This document shows positions 33,701-44,749 of a DNA stretch of 64,000 nt, piece by piece. Position 1 is the first letter of the stretch, and the number at the start of each line of letters is the position of its first letter. The stretch is from Acanthamoeba sp. SK_2022b. Lineage: Eukaryota; Discosea; Longamoebia; Acanthamoebidae. The stretch spans positions 1 through 64,000 of the forward strand of contig JANDJZ010000113.1 in the NCBI GenBank assembly GCA_027943245.1, read 5' to 3'. The position numbers and the translations under genes are program-made. The notes under the pieces were generated by a model that saw only the letters and a program-made list of their open reading frames with translations, was not told the DNA's origin and did not search any database.

Positions 33701-35886
33701 ACCTGCTGCTCGACAACAAGTGGAACGTCAAGGTCTCCGACTTTGGCCTCACCAGCTTCATGGAGTCCCTGAACAAGGGGCGCAATGACGCCACCACGGT
33801 CGAGGGCAGCGTTCCGTGGATGGCCCCCGAGATTCTCGAGGAGTCCTCGGAGGCGAGCCACGAACTGGCCGATTTGTACAGCTACGGCATCATCATGTGG
33901 GAGGTGCTCACGCGCAGTCAGCCCTACTCTGGCCTCGCCCCGGCGGCCATCGCCGTGGGCGTGATCCGCAATGACCTCCGCCCTAAGCTGCCCAGTGACT
34001 TGGTCGAAGCCGAGCAGGGCTACGTGGAGCTCATGCAGGCGTGCTGGAGCCGTGACCCGACCATGCGTCCGTCCTTCGACCACGTCATGTCGCAACTCAA
34101 GACGCTAATCGATCTCTCGAGCAATGGATCGGGCAACATCAGCGGCACCACCAGCGGCAGCAGCAGCAGCAGCAGCAGCCTACCGATGATCAGGCGTGGC
34201 GGCCCGGCTATAATCCGCGAGGGCAGCGGGACGAGCTCGACCACGCTCTCGGACCATCGCTCCGGCTCTAGCTCCGAGGGGAGGCCCGATCTCGTGGCTC
34301 GCCAAAGCGCGGCTCCCCGGCGCAATGTCACATTCGTCGTGTGTGATCTTGCCCGCTGCAACGAGTCGTGGCAGAACAACCCCGCGGGCACCGCTAAGGC
34401 CGTCCTGCGCTACGGCCGATTGGTGCGCAAGCTGGCCCAGCCCATCGCTTCCGAGGATTCTCAGGACAAACACACGGGCGGCTACGTGTTCTCCCGATCG
34501 AGCCTCCACAGCGGCGGCACCTACTTCGTGGCCTTTGCCAACCCGCTCCGAGCGGCCAACTTCGCCCTCGCACTCCAGCGCGCCGTGCTCGACTCGGACA
34601 AGTGGCCCAAGGACCTGGCACCCAACTCGCGCGTCTCCCTGCACTTCCGAGACGGAACCAGCCGCGCGCCCGCCGACGACCTGACCAGGACGGGCTACGA
34701 GCCAGCCCACTACAACGAGGCCTGTCAGCTCAACCTGCGTTGTCCTCCTGGTCGCATTACCTGCTCGCCCGAGTTCAGGCATGCCGTTCTCGGTGATGAG
34801 ACATCACCTCCCCAGAGTGTAGCCGATGAGCCACGGTTGAGGTTCCGCTTGCGAGGCGAGGAGACCTACAGCTTGGAGCCAAGCGACGGGGACGACAATG
34901 ATGCGTCGTCGAGCAAGGGTAGCAGCATCAACGGAAGCGTCGGAGACGACGAAGACGAGGCTGAGGCGTGGGACGAGCGGTGGGATCAGGGCATGGGCCT
35001 GTGCTCGTCGAACTGGTGCCCGTGGATCGTCGACCGCCGCAAGATCACGCTCGGCGACGAGATTGGCCGTGGCAACTTCGGGCAGGTGAGCGAGGGCACC
35101 TACGAGGGACGTCAGGTAGCGGTCAAGCAGCTCTACAAGGGCAGACTCGACGACCAGGCCATGGTAAAGATGCGCAAGGAAGCCGCCCTGCTGAGCGACA
35201 TCGACCACCCGCACGTGGCCAAGCTCATCGGCCTGTCGATCGCCGAAGGCGGAAGCCCGCTGCTCGTGATGGAGCTCGTGCCCCGCGGGAGCCTGCGCAC
35301 CATCCTGAGCGACCGCTCGGTAAAGCTCCCATGGAGTCGCCGCCTCAAGATGCTGCGAGACGCCGCTCTCGGAGTCGCGCATCTGCACGAGCGTGGAGTG
35401 GTGCACCGGGACCTCAAATCATCCAACCTTCTCGTGGACGACGACTGGAGCGTGAAGGTGGGCGATTTCGGATTCGCCACGGCCAAGCAGGACAACGGCA
35501 CCATGACCCGCTGCGGCACGCCCTGCTGGACGGCGCCCGAGATCATCAGCGCCAGCCAAAACCACACCGAGAAGGCCGACGTTTACAGGTTCGTAGTGCA
35601 CAGCCTAGGCTGCAGTACGCATGTCTGACCTTTGCCTGTCCCACTTCACAGTTTTGCGATCGTGATGTGGGAAGTTCTTACGCGGGAGACGCCGTACCAC
35701 AACAAGAACATGACCACGGTGGCGATGGACGTGATCAGCGGCGAGAGGCCTCCGGTGCCTAATGACTGTCCCAAAACCTACGCCGACCTCATGCAGCGTG
35801 CGTGGAACGGCAAGCCCAGCAAGCGGCCAGACATGGAGGAGATCATCATGTTCCTCAACGCCGAAGCCGACAACGTTAACGCCTGA
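30713..35886 (+). CDS. Receptor-like double-kinase protein with PstS-like ectodomain and degenerate cyclase domain
   Basis: Four exons: 30713-31116, 31244-33482, 33574-35588 and 35652-35886. A signal peptide (residues about 1-30) is followed by two PstS-like modules with DIRQWNHEDIARWN and QVTMWNDSAIALLNP. An EGF-like CSDRGNCVSDQCSCSASW lies at about 32985-33050 and a membrane helix (VVALLVIIAVIVVAILLV) at about 33120-33180. Kinase 1 (33230-34110) has GRGGYGEV, AVKV, HRDLKSLN, DFG and APE. Kinase 2 (35030-35870) has GRGNFGQV, HRDLKSSN, DFGF and APE. Between them, 34310-34830 occupies the position of the cyclase domain of the paralogue at 10588-17277. It keeps only a weak outline (FVVCDLARCN, then YFVAFANPLRAANFALALQ) and has lost the metal and nucleotide motifs. 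The ectodomain ligand is unknown. Confidence 0.9.
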
Positions 35887-36126
35887 GCGGGCGAGTGTAC
35901 GCAACAGCTAGCCGATGAGAAGAATAGGGTTATTTTTCCTTTCTTTTCTTTTTTATCTTTATCGTCCAAAACAAGATGAGGGCAGCCGCAAGATTGGGTC
36001 AGCATGTGGGCGGCCGGCAGACGTGTCATCTGTCCGCTGGTAGATGTTGATCGCAAGATTTTCGCGTGGCTCTTCTCCTTTGAATATGCTGAACCGATTA
36101 AATCACTTTGAGCAGGAGGGCAACTG
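35887..36126. other. Short spacer between receptor and NTPase genes
   Basis: Contains a pyrimidine-rich stretch after the receptor stop and no coding exon I can support. Confidence 0.4.
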
Positions 36127-36891
36127 ATGCGCGGAGCTTTGCGGTCCAAGGCGGACAAGCCCTTGCGACCAAAGTTTGATGTGCTGACCTCGCACAAATC
36201 CGTCTTCGAGTACGCCCTCGGGTGCTCTCTCGGTCTCGGTTCGAACTGCTCCCCTCTGTGGCACTTGATGGGTTCCACCTTAACGTGGCTGTTGTGTAGC
36301 GGGAGGGTACATCATTTGGGGCCAAGAGGTCAAGAAGAAGGCCGACATCATCAGGGAGCTCAAGGAGGTCAAGAAGGCCGACGAAGAGGCCGAGAAACTG
36401 CAGAAGCTCGATCAGACTCACACCGGTACACCACAACCCCCCAGAGGTGTGACAGAGAGTCGAGCCTCACCGCTCTGGACGCGTGGCGACACAGACAAAC
36501 AGGTGTACACGGTCGTGCTGACGGGTGGCCCCTGCGGCGGCAAGTCCACTGCCCTGACCACTCTCAGCAAGCACCTCCGCGCCCAAGGCTACGAGGTCTA
36601 CTGCGTGCCCGAGATCCCCACCCTCGTGTTCACTGGTAACGCCTCTTTTTTTCTTTTTTCTCTATTTTTTCCCTCTTTTTCCTCCGACTCAGACGAGGCA
36701 GTCCGCGTACTGACCGCTTTGTGGAACAAACAGCTGGCGTTCCCAACATTTCGGCCATGAATGAGGAGCAGCTGCTTGCCTTCGAGAAGCAGATCCTCAC
36801 CATCCAGATCCAGTTCGAGGAGGCCCTGAAGAAGATCGCTTCGCCCATGAACAAGCCCACCGTCATTCTCTTGGACCGAGTACGAGCCACA

Positions 36892-36979
<88 letters not shown>

Positions 36980-37620
36980 CACACACACGCACACGCACAC
37001 GCACACGTCGCCAATCTCACGGTGACCCCACGCGTGGGTCCGTGTCGCAGGCCGCACTGGACATCTCGGCGTATCTGCCTCACTCGTTCTGGAAGAAGCT
37101 GCTGCAAGAACTGGGCCTCACTGAGAAGCAGCTCAGGGACAGGTACACCGCCGTCGTGCACCTGGTACTCGTCGACCTCCTCCCCCTCCTCCTCCTCCTC
37201 CTTGCTTTCCTCCATTTCGCCGTGGCCGACCGCTGGCTGGCCGTCTGACTTTGGGACAACCCAGGTGACGGCGGCCAAGGGAGCCGAGTCGTATTACACC
37301 ACTGCCAACAACGCCGTCCGCACCGAAGGAATTGAGCAGGCCAGGGAGCTCGACGACAAGGTAAGGCCAAACTATACGTGTGTGCAACGTTGCAGCTGAA
37401 GAAGACATGACGCCTACACATCGGAAGGAGGAGAGGAGGGAGGCTCACCCGCTCGCTACGTTGTGTGCAGGTCAAGCACGCGTGGATCGCGCACACGCGC
37501 ACGTTCGTGGCGGACAACAGCACTGACTTTGCGGGCAAGATGCAGAGGGTGTGCTCCTTCCTCGACGATGTGCTCGCCAGCCAGAAGAGCGACAACAGGG
37601 AAACACCTGAAGTAAAATAA
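36127..37620 (+). CDS. P-loop NTPase of the AAA_28 / TTD14-like type
   Basis: The 3' exons are firm; the 5' end is not. A helical charged segment (VKKKADIIRELKEVKKADEEAEKL) is encoded around 36335-36425. The next exon opens the ATPase: VYTVVLTGGPCGGKST is a Walker A with GGPCGGKS. Then come VYCVPEIPT, an exon with GVPNISAMNEEQLLAFEKQ, and LLDRAALDISAYLPHSFW, the Walker B and following region. The last exons give AVRTEGIEQARELDDKV and CSFLDDVL before the TAA. This is the order in animal TTD14 proteins and the AAA_28 family, which bind GTP or polyphosphates and act in membrane-protein trafficking. The ATG at 36127 is a guess, because several donor choices could join it to the frame. Confidence 0.78.
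36893..37005. repeat. (CA)n microsatellite in an intron
   Basis: About 110 bp of CA, with two AAC interruptions and a CACG-rich end. It lies in the NTPase intron just after the Walker B exon and reads CA on the sense strand. Confidence 0.95.
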
Positions 37621-37824
37621 TAACATTAATTGTTATGATTATCATTTAACCGCGCCAACTCATCGATAAAGATTCTGGTCCAGTCCCCACAACCAACGCG
37701 AGGCAGGCGAGAGAGACTGTGGCAAGAGTGACCGCGAGGCTGGGTACAAAACGTGAAGTGGAATTGCCAGAGAGTAGTACATTGCCGTGTGCGACCAACA
37801 CACCTCGCGCCATCAATCCATCGT

Positions 37825-40569
37825 TCAGTGAGCGTCGTCCTTTCTGGCCGCGGTCTTCTTCTCCTTGCCGTCGGCCTCGACGCTCTTGGTGGCGGCGGAA
37901 GCCTTCTGCTGCTTCTTGTTCTCCGACTTGAGTTTCTTGAGCTCGCGTTTCATCTTCTTCATCTGCTTTGTCACCCCGTCGGCCAGCTTCTGCAGCTCGA
38001 CGTCGCGCGCGTCGAGTCGTTCCCTCAGCGCCGCCACCTCCCGATCCCGCTCGTCGAGCCTGCCCCGCAGCTCGGTCACCTCGCCCCGCAGCTTCTCCAC
38101 CTCGACTCGCCCGTCGTTGTCGCTGGCTTGCTGCTGCTGAAGATGATGCGGGCCCATGTAGGCGACGCTCCGCCGCGACAGGTTGCGAGGGATGGGCGAG
38201 CCCGACGACGGCGAAGACGACGACGCCGATGACGAGGCGGCGGTCGGCGAGGAACCGGACGAGGTGGCGTCGAAGCGCGCCTTGAGCAGGGCAATGCGGG
38301 AACCGCTCCGCTCTTCGAGCTTGACCGGCGTCGACGGCGACGAGGATGCGCCCGCACCCGCGGCCAGCGTGGGGCGAGGCGGTGACGTTGACGTTGACGA
38401 AGAAGATGAAGACGACTCGGAAGCAGCCGAGGTGGCGGCGGCAGCGGTGGCTGCCGTTCCATTCTCACTGGCCGAGCCGTTGGCGGGCGTCGAGGGATGG
38501 GTGGCGGTGGGCGAGGCCGAGTTCTCCTGAGCCACCACTGCTGCCGCCGCCACCTGGCGCGAGCGTCGGGCCTGCTCCCGCTCCTCCTTCTCTCGCCGCC
38601 TGATCTCGCTCTTCTTCTTCTTCTGTTCCATCTTCTCCTTCCGCCTCCTCTCCTCCTTGTCGCTTTCGCTTTCGCTTTCTTTCGATCCTCCGTTGGCAGT
38701 CTCGCTTCGTTCTTGGCCGCCTTCGTCTCCTTGCTTGGCCTGGCCTTCGCCGTCTTCGTTCTTTTGGCCGTTGCCGTTGCTGGCCGATTTCTCCTCCTGG
38801 GCTCCCTGGCTTGCCGCCGTCGCCGCCGCAGCGGCCTGCGGCGAGAGCGAGACCGTTCCGCGCCTCTCTTTCTTGTCGCTCTCGCGCAGCACCGTGGGCG
38901 ACACGGGCACCGGCGTGGTGTCCATGCGGGCCCGCGACTGCCGCCATTCCTTGGGCGGTGGTGTCGTCGGAGTGAAAGCCTCTTCCTTGGCAGCTGCCGC
39001 CGTCCCATTGGACGTCTCGTCCTCACATTGCTTTGGCAGCGCTGTTGACCAACATCGCAGCACACGAACGCAACGCAAAGCGACACGACACAACACATGC
39101 GCGATACCGTCGTGAGACTCACTCGAGCGGCGCGCTGACCTCAGGTGGCACACGTACCGGAAAGGTCAAAGGAGTAGATGTCGTCGAACCGCTTGGTGCC
39201 GTCGCTCCCGCCAAAGATGCAAAGGTGGCCGCCGCTGGAGATCACGGTCGAGTGAGCCCTTCGCTCGGCGGGCACATCGCCGTCGATGCTCACCACCGTC
39301 CACCGGTTGGTCCCTGCGCGTTGTTGTTAGTTCGAAAGGCGTTACGCGCGTCTGGTCTCTTTGCTTTCCGAGCGGAGGAAAGGAATGCGAGGCACGCACG
39401 AATGGAGTACACGCTGAGGTCGTTGAAATTCTGCTTGCCGTTCATGCCGCCAAAGACGACCATCAACGAGCCGTGTGCCACCGCGGTGTGGCCCGCGCGC
39501 GGCCACGGCTTGACCACGCTCTCCGCCGTGATGGCGCGCCACGTTTGCGTGCCTGCCATCAAGAGAGAGAGAGAGAGAGAGAGAAAGCGATCGTCAGCTT
39601 GACGGGCCTCGTCTTCAGCAGGCCAAGGGCATGACCGCACCGAAATGGAAGGCGTGGAGGTCGTGGTAGTGTCTGGTGCCATTCTTTCCGCCGAACACGA
39701 TCATCTCGTCTTCGTACACGACGGCGCTGTGATACTGCCGCGGCGGCGGCGGGTTGCCCTGCTTGACCAGCACCGCAGTCCACTGCATCAACTCTGCACG
39801 CGCACTCCCGTGTGTGAGTATCCATCACAGACCGCGCGGCCTCTCGAACAGAGCACTCGCGAGCCCGTACCAAAATCGAAGCAGTAGAGATCATTCCTGT
39901 CGACGCCGTCGTAGCCGCCAAAGATGTACATCTTGTCCTGTTGGTACACCACTGCGCTGTGTCCGAAACGGGGCGACGGCGCCTTGCCCCGTCCCACCAG
40001 CTCCTTCCAGTCGCCCGTCACTGAAGTAGCAGAAGAAGAGGTTTTGTCTGTCGGCCATCGCTCTACCGGCGAGGTGGGGGGGGAGGGAGAGTGGCAATAC
40101 CGGAGTCGTAGGACTGAAGGTCGTTGAGCGACTTGGAGCCGTCGTAGCCGCCAAAGACGATCATCTGCTTGTGGCTGAAGACGGCCGAGTGGCTGCTGCG
40201 AGCCGGCGGGCAGTCCTCCTCCTCGACCTCCGTCGTCCACTGGCCTCCGCCGTTTCCTCCTGCAGCCGCCGCCCCGCTTTAGTTTTTTATGTCCTGTTTG
40301 CCCCTCCCCGGCCAGTAGGAGCTACAAAAAGATCGAAAGCGAAGGCGTCATGCGGCAAAGGTTGGCGGGGGGAGGGTACCATGCGTGGAGGGGTGGTGGT
40401 AGGCGTGGAGGTCGCGCAAGCGGGCCGCGCCATCAAATCCGCCGAAGAGGAACGTTACGTCGCCCAGCGTCGCGCAGGTGTGACCAGCCCTCGCCGTTGG
40501 CGGATGCCCGACATAGGGTGACAACACCCATCGTCCTACCACGATTGGCGTGTCAATCAAAAGGATCAT
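37825..40569 (-). CDS. Kelch-repeat protein with C-terminal coiled coil
   Basis: Minus-strand exons from the ATG at 40569 to the TGA at 37827-37825. Six kelch repeats, roughly one per exon, are visible. Each has the paired Gly and the spaced Tyr/Trp pattern: FLFGGFDGAARLRDLHAY, IVFGGYDGSKSLNDLQSY and YIFGGYDGVDRNDLYCF, then IVFGGKNGTRHYHDLHAF, VVFGGMNGKQNFNDLSVY and CIFGGSDGTKRFDDIYSF. They should form a beta-propeller. A long low-complexity Ser/Ala/Glu/Lys-rich linker (about 39030-38170) follows, with a strongly charged helical part. The C-terminus (about 38110-37880) is a coiled coil: VEVEKLRGEVTELRGRL then VAALRERLDARDVELQKL. Kelch propellers bind partners such as actin or ubiquitin-ligase substrates; the partner here is unknown. 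Exon edges within the kelch part are approximate. Confidence 0.85.
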
Positions 40570-41101
40570 GATTTGGTACGAAGATTGCTTTTGAGGGTGA
40601 CGGAATCGAACACGATGTTGGTAGTTATTTGATTAGGTTTCGTTATGAAGAGAGCGAGATGAAAAGTGATGTATAATAGGAGGACTTTACGATTTGAAGT
40701 ATCCGGGAAGAAGATCGGGGGGAGGGAGAAAGGAAGCACCACAAACCTCTATGAGCTTGCATCGATCAGATGTTTGTTGTTTTTAACTCTCTTTTATCTT
40801 CCGGTTTATAATCCACGCAACCGCCTTTTGTTGCCGCTGTCCCCCGTTGATCGTGCGTGGCTTCTATCCCTTTCTTTTGCGTTCTGCTCGCCCCGTGTGC
40901 TCTCTTTGCCTCGTGTCGTGCCGGTTTATATTTTAATTAATTTGAACGGAGTTCGATTATCTAAACTTTGTTTGATTTGCCATTGGCCCAAACTCTGTGT
41001 GAGCTGGCATTTAATGACACGGTTGCCAACATGTTCACTCTCGAGCACGTGCGCAGCTTGCCGGCCCTCTGTGTTTTTCTCGACGACGGGGAAGATCACT
41101 A
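40570..41101. other. Gap between two minus-strand genes
   Basis: Lies upstream of the kelch gene and downstream of the PPR gene. AT content rises (T-rich around 40750-40960). No coding exon or RNA gene is apparent. Confidence 0.5.
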
Positions 41102-42127
41102 TCATTTTTTGAACAGGCCAGCGCTGCGCAGCTTGTTGAAGCGGGCTCGCGTGAGCGCGTCGGGGCCGCACTGTCGGAGGAAGGGCAGCAGGAGCTGGGG
41201 GTGCAGCGTGAAGCCGCCCTCCTCTCCCCTCGCACGAAGCACGCGCTCGAGGAAGTCCGCCGCCTCCTTCCTCTGCTTCCTCTGCGCGCAGTCGGCTGCA
41301 CGACGTCGCTTGGATCAATCGAACAAGAAGACGGACATGATGATGATGATGACGATATTATTACTGGTGATGGTGAAGATGGTGGAGGTGACGCTAGGTA
41401 CCGAGGTAGGGCTCGATGAAGTGGGTGGGACGGTAGGCCAGCTTGTTGCTGTGGAGGAAGCGGGTCAGGGCGATCAGCGACTCGATGTGGTCGCGCACGA
41501 TCTCGGGCTTGGCCGGGACCTGGTCGAGGAAGCGCGCGATGCAGAGGCCGGTCTCCTCGTCGAGCGGCTGGCCCAGACGCTCCATCCGCGCGCACACGTC
41601 GGCCATCTCGCGCACGCGGCCACGGTCGAGGAGCGCCTTGGCGTATGTGAAGTACAGTCGGGCGTCGACGGCCACATTGTCCGCCTCCATGGCGTCGAGC
41701 TGGGCCACGGCGCCCTCGATGTCGTTCATCTCGGCGTAGGCCGACACGAGCAGGTTGTAGTGCTGAATGTCGGGGCGAAGCTTGTTTCGCTTGAGAACCT
41801 CGAAGAGCTGGATGGCCGCGTCGGGCCGGCCTCGCTTGATATTGGCCTGCAGAAGCGGCGTGTAGGTGCGCTCGTCGGGCTTCACGCGGTGATGAGGCCG
41901 CAGGGTGCCGTAGTGGGCAAAGGCCTCGTCGAATCGGCCCTGCTTGACCAACTGGGTGATGATGACGTTGTGGCTGGCGATCGATGGCTTTACTCCAAAC
42001 GAGCGGGCCATCACGTCGACCACCTTGATGGCGTTTTCGTGCTTGCCCACGTTAAATAAACATTCGATGAGGATGGCCATAATGTGCTCGTCCACCTTGA
42101 CCTGCCCAGACATTCGACAACACACAC

Positions 42128-42194
<67 letters not shown>

Positions 42195-43192
42195 TTTCAA
42201 TGTCGCTTGAGCAACGAGCGAGAACAACCACGAATCGAGAAGGGCGAGGCTAACCTTGTTCTCGAACATCTCTTGTATCACCCTCTGACAGTTATCTGAA
42301 TCGCCCTGCTTCGCGTAGGCGTTCATCAGCGTCGCGTAGCTGTACTTGTCCGGTGTCGAGCCGCAGGCCTGCATGATACCAATCAAATCATTCATGCCTA
42401 TGCGATGCGCGCTGTTAGTGTTGTGGGGCGTGGGGCGAGGTGAGTAGCGTAGTAGTAGTAGTAGAGAGAGAGAGAGAGAGAGACTGTGCGGGCGTGCGTA
42501 CTGTCGATGGCGCCCTGCTTGGAGTAGGCGTCTAGCACGATGTTGAAGACCTGTGGCGTCATCTTGACCCCCTGCGCGTCCATACGGATGAGGAACTGCA
42601 CGCCCTCGCGCAGGAAGTTCAACTGGACCAGCTCTCTGATCAAGGCGCTGTAGGAATACATGGTGCCGCCTGTGTCAGACCACGTCGATCAGACCTAGGG
42701 CGAGCGCAGGCTACACAGGCAAGCGGCCAGTGAGAGAACGCACCGCCGACGCGAGGAAACAAGGCGCACAGCCTCTGAGCCATCTCGGGCTGACGGAAGC
42801 GATCGGGCTGCTCACGGATGAGTTGCCGCAGGGACGCCGGGTGGATGGGAGAGGTGCTGGCCTCCATGTCCTCAAGGCTCATGCGCGGTGGTCGTCCCCT
42901 CTTCTCTCGGTTCATCGCCACGTCCCCTGTAAAGTGGTGCAGGGCCCAACCGGTTGCGCTCCCGTCAGCCCGAACGAGTGCCGCTACGGCCGTGGTGCGC
43001 AGGAAACGGAAAGGAGGAGTAGGGCAGGGCGGTACATAGGCTCTTCTTGGCATGGAGCGTGGCGAAGCTCCTTTGCGCGTGCACCTGGCGGATGCCTGTG
43101 GAAAGCGCCGGTACCAGCCGCAACGCAGCCGCGGAAGGCGAGAGGAGACCAGGCGTGCAACACCGCAACGCTGCGGCACACGAAAGAAGCAT
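41102..43192 (-). CDS. Pentatricopeptide-repeat protein, probably mitochondrial
   Basis: Exons run from the ATG at 43192 to the TGA at 41104-41102; the last exon is about 41290-41102. The first 45 residues are Arg/Ala/Ser-rich without acidic residues (LRCCTPGLLSPSAAALRLV), a good mitochondrial presequence. Several PPR motifs follow: TMYSYSALIRELVQLNFLRE, PQVFNIVLDAYSKQG, DKYSYATLMNAYAKQGD and SIASHNVIITQLVKQGRFDE. Further on are DERTYTPLLQANIKRGRPD, DIQHYNLLVSAYAEMND and DARLYFTYAKALLDRGR. The ending has a DCAQRKQRKEAADFLERV helix and LRSAGLFKK. PPR proteins bind organellar RNA. An intron near 42120-42193 holds a long CA tract on the plus strand, which is TG in the sense direction here. Some exon joins are approximate. 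Confidence 0.88.
42119..42193. repeat. (CA)n microsatellite in an intron of the PPR gene
   Basis: About 70 bp of CA on the plus strand, inside an intron of a minus-strand gene. This is the only long tract in the window that reads TG on the sense strand. Confidence 0.95.
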
Positions 43193-43595
43193 TTAGCGAA
43201 TTATGTGTAAAATCCACAATCCTCCTCAATTTTTGATCAAGACGCACCATTTCGTTCGTACCTGTGAAGCAACAAAAAGGCGGGACCTCACGCGAGCGTA
43301 CCCAGGTTTGGAGCGCTCTGCCACTACTTCTCCTCATCCTGCTCTGCAATCTCTTTTTTCGAATTGAAATTTGTAATTGTATTGAAAACAATTGGTGAAA
43401 AATTGGTGTCGCTAATTTTGGCCACTCGGGCAGAGCCCCTCGGGGGTCCCATCCATGCTGTCGGGACACCTCCGCCACGGGTTCTCGTTTCTCCCCAAGC
43501 CACAAGCCGCACCGGGGAGCGAACCCAGCCAAACTGTTGCGGTGGTAGTTCGTTGATTACCAGAAACAGAAGACAAGAAGAAGTCTGGGGATAAG
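43193..43595. other. Divergent promoter region between PPR and first Roco gene
   Basis: The gap between two divergent starts. It contains an AT-rich patch around 43340-43410 and no coding exon I can support. Confidence 0.5.
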
Positions 43596-44717
43596 ATGAA
43601 GTCGAGACCCCACACCGACAGCGGGGGTACGGGGAGCGCGCCGAGGAGCTTCGGGTCGAGTTCGTCGTCGCGGTCGCCGTCAACATCGGGTGGCGCGTCT
43701 GCGGGAACGCCGGGCTCGTTCGGCGCAGTCCGGATCGGTGGCGTGGGTGCCCTCAAGGAGCTCGAGGAGACAGCCAAGCTGGGCGACGAGGCCGCCTGGC
43801 GTAGCCTTCTTGATCGCCTACCCAATGTCAACGCAATCTTTCATCTTAACGTACGCTACCCCCCACATTTCTTTTCTTTTTCGTTCTTTTTATCGCGACA
43901 GCCCCCCTCCCCTTCTCGCTTTCGTTCTTTCGTGCACATCAACTCGCGAGATTAGTTGTTCGTCGTCCGTGCGCGGGGCCCCTTTCCCTTTTTACGCTTT
44001 CTTTTTGGCCGCGCGCGTTTTCTCGTTTTGCTGCGCCGTAAGACGCGGCCCTGACCTCGCAACCTGCTCTGTCGCTCGTCTGTCGCCCAAACAGACGGAG
44101 GTACGCACGAGACTCTACGTGCCTCCCTATATGTATTTGTTTCTATCGTTTAGGTTTGCTGACGCGTCATGCGCCTCCGATGCGGCTCTCTGGGAATGCC
44201 TGCTTCAGGAGGTACATTTTACACGCTTGCTCTCTTGGTTGTGAGCAAGAGTATTATATTTGACTTAACCCTTTCCACGCACATGGTATCGATGTGCGTT
44301 GTGGTGTTGGTGATGCATGCGCTAGTGGGTACGCCGTCTCAATACTCGATGCACAATAAAAGACCCTAGCCCTATCTTACCGCCTGTCATGTAACACTTT
44401 GCACACTTCAGCGGACACCTCTGTATGTGGCAGCCGAAGAGGGACGGGCCAGCTTTGTCATCGAACTGCTCCGACGGGGCGCCGAAGTCAACGCTCCTTC
44501 GGTACCTTTCTTCTTCTCTCGCACGCACACACCGCGGCCGCATGCGCCAACCTTGTCCTGATCCTTTCCCGTGCAGAGGGTACGCTCCATGCCTGTGACG
44601 CATTGTCTTTGCCCTGCGCTGCTCTGACTGTGCGAGATCGTGGTCTTGGCGCTCTACATCTCCTCTCCGCTCACGTACACAGAGAGTACCGTCTCCTCCC
44701 GCTTGCTTTTATTACAG

Positions 44718-44749
<32 letters not shown>

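Noticed and set aside
36630..37278. Minus-strand frames made of Cys-Val repeats
   Set aside because: They are translations of a CA/TG microsatellite in an intron of the NTPase gene.
37753..38530. Plus-strand frames opposite the kelch protein tail
   Set aside because: Low-complexity antisense of the Ser/Glu/Lys-rich linker and coiled coil.
44041..44240. Separate small ORFs in the first array region
   Set aside because: They cross several strong splice-like signals and have no recognisable domain. The ankyrin frame continuity argues for introns.
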